The notes under the pieces: generated by a model | Databases searched by the model: none | What the model was told of the DNA's origin: nothing | The model's input: only the letters and a program-made list of their open reading frames with translations | In this document: positions 16,501-17,109 of the stretch, in pieces | Layout of the letters: every line of letters starts with the position of its first letter | How positions within the stretch are numbered: the stretch's first letter is position 1 | Position numbers and translations under genes: made by a program | Origin: RGIG1828 sp045536915 | Lineage (GTDB): Bacteria; Bacillota; Clostridia; UMGS1810 | DNA: 17,109 bases | Assembly: GCA_045536915.1 (NCBI GenBank) | Contig: JAZSOL010000011.1 | Location: 1 to 17,109, forward strand | Direction of reading: 5' to 3'

Positions 16501-17109
16501 ACCGATGAAACCCTGAAGAACATCAGAAACAGATGGATATTCATTGAAAACGACGGTGAGGAAAATGCAGCATATGAGATATTGGATGCCTATAAAATTT
16601 CCGACAGTGTTATCCGTCTTGATACCGGTAACGTAACCAACATCCGCAAATACAAAGATTCCTACAACCCGGACGAGGGATATATCTACAATATTGAAAC
16701 CGGAAACACCTTCCGTATTCCGATGTCGTATTCGGATGATTCCGCTCCGGAGTTTGAGCCGATAAGCGATAACCTCTCAACAAGTGCGGGAAGCTCGGTG
16801 AGTGTTAAAGTTTCGGCAGAAAGCCCGCTTGAGGGGAAAACAGTTACATATGTAGCAGAGACTTTACCCCGCGGAGCAAGCTTTAACGGAACAACAGGTA
16901 TCTTCACATGGAAGCCGGATGACAGTCAGGTAGGAGAAAACCATGTTGCAATAACGGCGGTTGACAGTGACGGAAGACAAAGCACAGTTCACTTTAACGT
17001 AACGGTTTACGGTAAAACAACCGGAGGCTCATCGGCGAATAAAAATGAAGACTCCGACAAAACCGAAACTCCGTCCACCGGAAACACCGACACACCTGCC
17101 GGTGGCGGC
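10591..17109 (+). CDS. Giant exported heparinase II/III-family polysaccharide lyase with Ig-like modules (3' truncated by window)
   Basis: The frame is open from ATG 10591 to the last base, 2173 codons with no stop. Residues 1-24 form a signal peptide (K-R, then a Leu/Ile-rich core). Residues ~33-930 hold three beta-sandwich modules, each followed by a BIG2-type Ig domain (~199-275, 460-545, 735-833), plus a fourth BIG2 (~838-928). The lyase follows: an alpha/alpha toroid (~931-1460) with a C4 zinc-ribbon-like site (C1004, C1007, C1035, C1038) and an N-E-G-A-D-N-Y loop with Y1364, then the heparinase II/III beta-sandwich with H-L-H-Y-D-H (1536-1541), D-N-G-Y (1556-1559) and A-H-N (1578-1580). 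Near 2051-2140 there is an Ig domain of the He_PIG/cadherin-like type, then a Ser/Thr/Gly-rich linker running off the edge. Family members cleave uronic-acid glycans by beta-elimination, but which glycan is unknown. A wall anchor such as SLH repeats downstream is plausible but unseen. Confidence 0.93.
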   Translation, partial: MKRFLSLFLSLIIIVGMLPLNVMGVDGEGDNIKIVYSFAGKLYGGIPQETITYANSGGRLQFAGHTCSYGYGWNGDYTYLYHKTGEYVAFKINVPKAGTYNVNYEYLAKSTAVSGIYIEESLADALAQGAVPVCTTVAGAGTEGEVINSATGTFTASASGEYILVIKKTGGDWYQRPAGLTLSMGDGTKDALMGYLDGGKKLEVGESASLKGYLSIDGSEATVEYQSSNPDVAEVTEDGVIKAKAPGPAEITMTASDASLASDVKSYSVELTVTEDTRLGVNAKYPIGEHMAANGFEYGDGQSGIAPGLNTMTYVSTSNFFAFKGGNDNKHNAAHFYYRGNYFQFAASGKYLSFEVKVPEDGEYRFYAYHPLATNGADTQVYYSKTENYSESSFGTQVGTYSSKGGYTIFSSSMELHETRVGDTLTLDAGTYVFTFKSLGAGATASSFRLDGGKRTVLMGAKLELSPGKAMVYGILSDGSNADMTGAVIEYGSQDNEIVEIDNEGNITEKQTASVKITASLTLNGATVSTEAEYSAIDPDAPGVDIFYDLGSDLAANEMDTLSGLPFSILSFDVTKGFYRFFKGSYSQETASRIYYRNKNIQVRHGEWLAFEVFIPEAGIYDMEMWNAATDEAGEIFVYMSQGAHSMNEKDKVGQYRCYDETIPLNPSYWKDIVKTPNYIKNIRISEPGYYVFTFVANADWCKETDKDYAYYSGSIGSFRLKSGDRSKLMGVFPGETEADTEYLIASVDDEVIEYTDPNVPGTTQFNLPIKKLDGTVTEKTVESVSYKLSETGKVTIDADGLITAIGDGYVDITANATYEGKAYTGTVGVTAYDNTGSAGASLEVPEEMYVREKRQIKLLSSMNSGNTAVVPSSTGIEYICEPEGIVSIDSEGYITALAEGTVNVTASATFRGDDISASKEIKVSMHDGKTEPTYYTYEKREIALENTTKYSWAKSEKTDAISRADKYLNNDGYLKLYEMFPREGIPRARQTTHVGDNEYYKYCRYCGEDVESASAGGYGAWNYDPINRPWKIQCPKCKRLFPSNDFELLYERGLDENGAYDADLARANNAAAVKNGEKDALRNELYPEIGSQKTPENGGDPGRKVTLNNGRGLRPGETVEGWGVDDGWGYRPKDENGKNYTTSEGNIEIHCYIAAYMWQFWNVCESAITSLSDAYLYTGDEKYGRAGAILLDRYADLLPEYDLAIQNEKDGLQLNQYAFGYVRNYLSDTESISEMILAADKLYPMTGDSYVIDFLSGKAEEKNLENPKSTREDIWNNWKNGILLESYNSVKKHRLSGNFGMPQRLVAASAVVLAEEPETTEMVEWVYAAGDEAAANVTGGNVLPQLVNTIDRDGMGNEGADNYNAIWVARLFEICDMLSEYKGEANYNLWEHPKFAQMFTPFIKKILVNNQMAQIGDSGAPGSIGIGGGSIDAYIAAYNQYKGTELGNTVAQFIYMCKSGNLDGLHSNIFTRNPESIQKDIEAVADKNPKQKAEMLAGYGFAILRDGGNYSSASGATETNNLRDAWIYFGAGVNHLHYDHLNLGLEAFGLNIAPDNGYPERAGRDAVTLQWFNTTVAHNAVTIDHESSEKDSEENGIPLHFDDAGQVKLADVDAKCAYEDAENYRRTLVMVKVDDNNSYTLDFFRVTGGEEHTYSFHAAAENAVAVEGLDMTEQKDENGNWKGSYVSNYDKDGNLVEGIDVPYQDSKGSWTDDDGNPYLFTGPAQDPWTQYAWYYETRFPRGYTWMHKVRKDKTPDDVFAVEFEVEDYRKTLKNGKGIRLRLTQLNDFAADEVAIVAGPTPRKGTSDALPENFDYLLVRNKKSEGEQTADSLFATVFEPYRNSRYIERIENCEVAGDSGASAVKAVKITHVGGERIDYVVYAENNAITYTVDNLFDFRGFVGVYSVNANGEVLFRYVNDGTVIDGENDAPLPATEITDAYTGIISGFDEEMEFGDFENYIDIEIKNVEITDETLKNIRNRWIFIENDGEENAAYEILDAYKISDSVIRLDTGNVTNIRKYKDSYNPDEGYIYNIETGNTFRIPMSYSDDSAPEFEPISDNLSTSAGSSVSVKVSAESPLEGKTVTYVAETLPRGASFNGTTGIFTWKPDDSQVGENHVAITAVDSDGRQSTVHFNVTVYGKTTGGSSANKNEDSDKTETPSTGNTDTPAGGG
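10690..12781 (+). repeat. Three tandem [beta-sandwich + Ig-like] modules inside the lyase protein
   Basis: The N-terminal part of the lyase repeats a module of about 270 residues. Each copy has a phrase of the type V-P-x-x-G-x-Y followed by a description-like beta-sandwich. It ends in a conserved L-M-G (codons at 11164, 11962 and 12775; residues 192, 458 and 729) and passes into an Ig-like domain with D-G/E-G-x-I-T. The copies are similar only at protein level; the DNA is well diverged, so this is an old duplication. The sandwiches could bind carbohydrate, which is inferred from position and fold-like pattern only. Confidence 0.6.

Noticed and set aside
10591..17109. An apparent 6.5-kb stretch without a closed gene
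   Set aside because: It is one continuous reading frame from ATG 10591 to the last base; it seems empty only because the stop codon is outside the window.

Overview
The window reads as accessory carbohydrate-metabolism DNA from a strictly anaerobic, Gram-positive, Clostridia-type bacterium, probably from gut or rumen. This is inferred from oxygen-sensitive glycyl-radical chemistry, strong AGGAGG-type ribosome-binding sites, moderate-to-low GC, and a very large secreted protein with bacterial Ig-like repeats and a Ser/Thr/Pro-rich tail. All genes are on the + strand. There are no RNA genes, insertion sequences or CRISPR arrays that I can see, and no gene-free stretch longer than about 150 bases.

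Layout. (1) 2-202: the last 66 codons of an unrecognised protein. (2) 282-7502: a compact five-gene cluster. It holds a cytoplasmic glycoside-hydrolase-like protein (282-2144), an N-acylglucosamine 2-epimerase (AGE) family sugar epimerase (2147-3334), a divergent glycyl radical enzyme (GRE, 3454-5646), a ten-helix EamA/DMT-family transporter (5671-6615), and the matching radical-SAM GRE activase (6612-7502), whose start overlaps the transporter stop as ATGA. (3) 7654-10500: a long protein ending in a CE15 (glucuronoyl esterase-like) alpha/beta hydrolase. Two barrel-like modules precede it: one resembles a GH20-type barrel with its middle missing, the other a xylose-isomerase-like TIM barrel. 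(4) 10591 to the window edge: one uninterrupted reading frame of 2173 codons for an exported heparinase II/III-family polysaccharide lyase. Three tandem [beta-sandwich + BIG2] modules and an extra BIG2 lie in front of the lyase; an Ig-like domain and a low-complexity linker lie behind it. The frame does not close inside the window.

How the parts may work together (inference). The surface lyase would cut a uronic-acid-containing polysaccharide. The CE15 protein would remove an ester-linked group, apparently inside the cell because it has no signal peptide. The GH-like protein and the epimerase would process the resulting sugar. The GRE and its activase would then carry out a radical elimination or C-X bond cleavage on a sugar-derived substrate. 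The EamA gene between the GRE and its activase suggests that the transporter moves the substrate or product of the radical step.

The most notable point is the GRE. Its active-site loop reads G-C-N-E-M instead of the usual C-V-E type, its glycyl loop reads R-I-S-G-W, and its neighbourhood contains sugar enzymes rather than any known GRE pathway genes. It may be a GRE subfamily of unassigned function.
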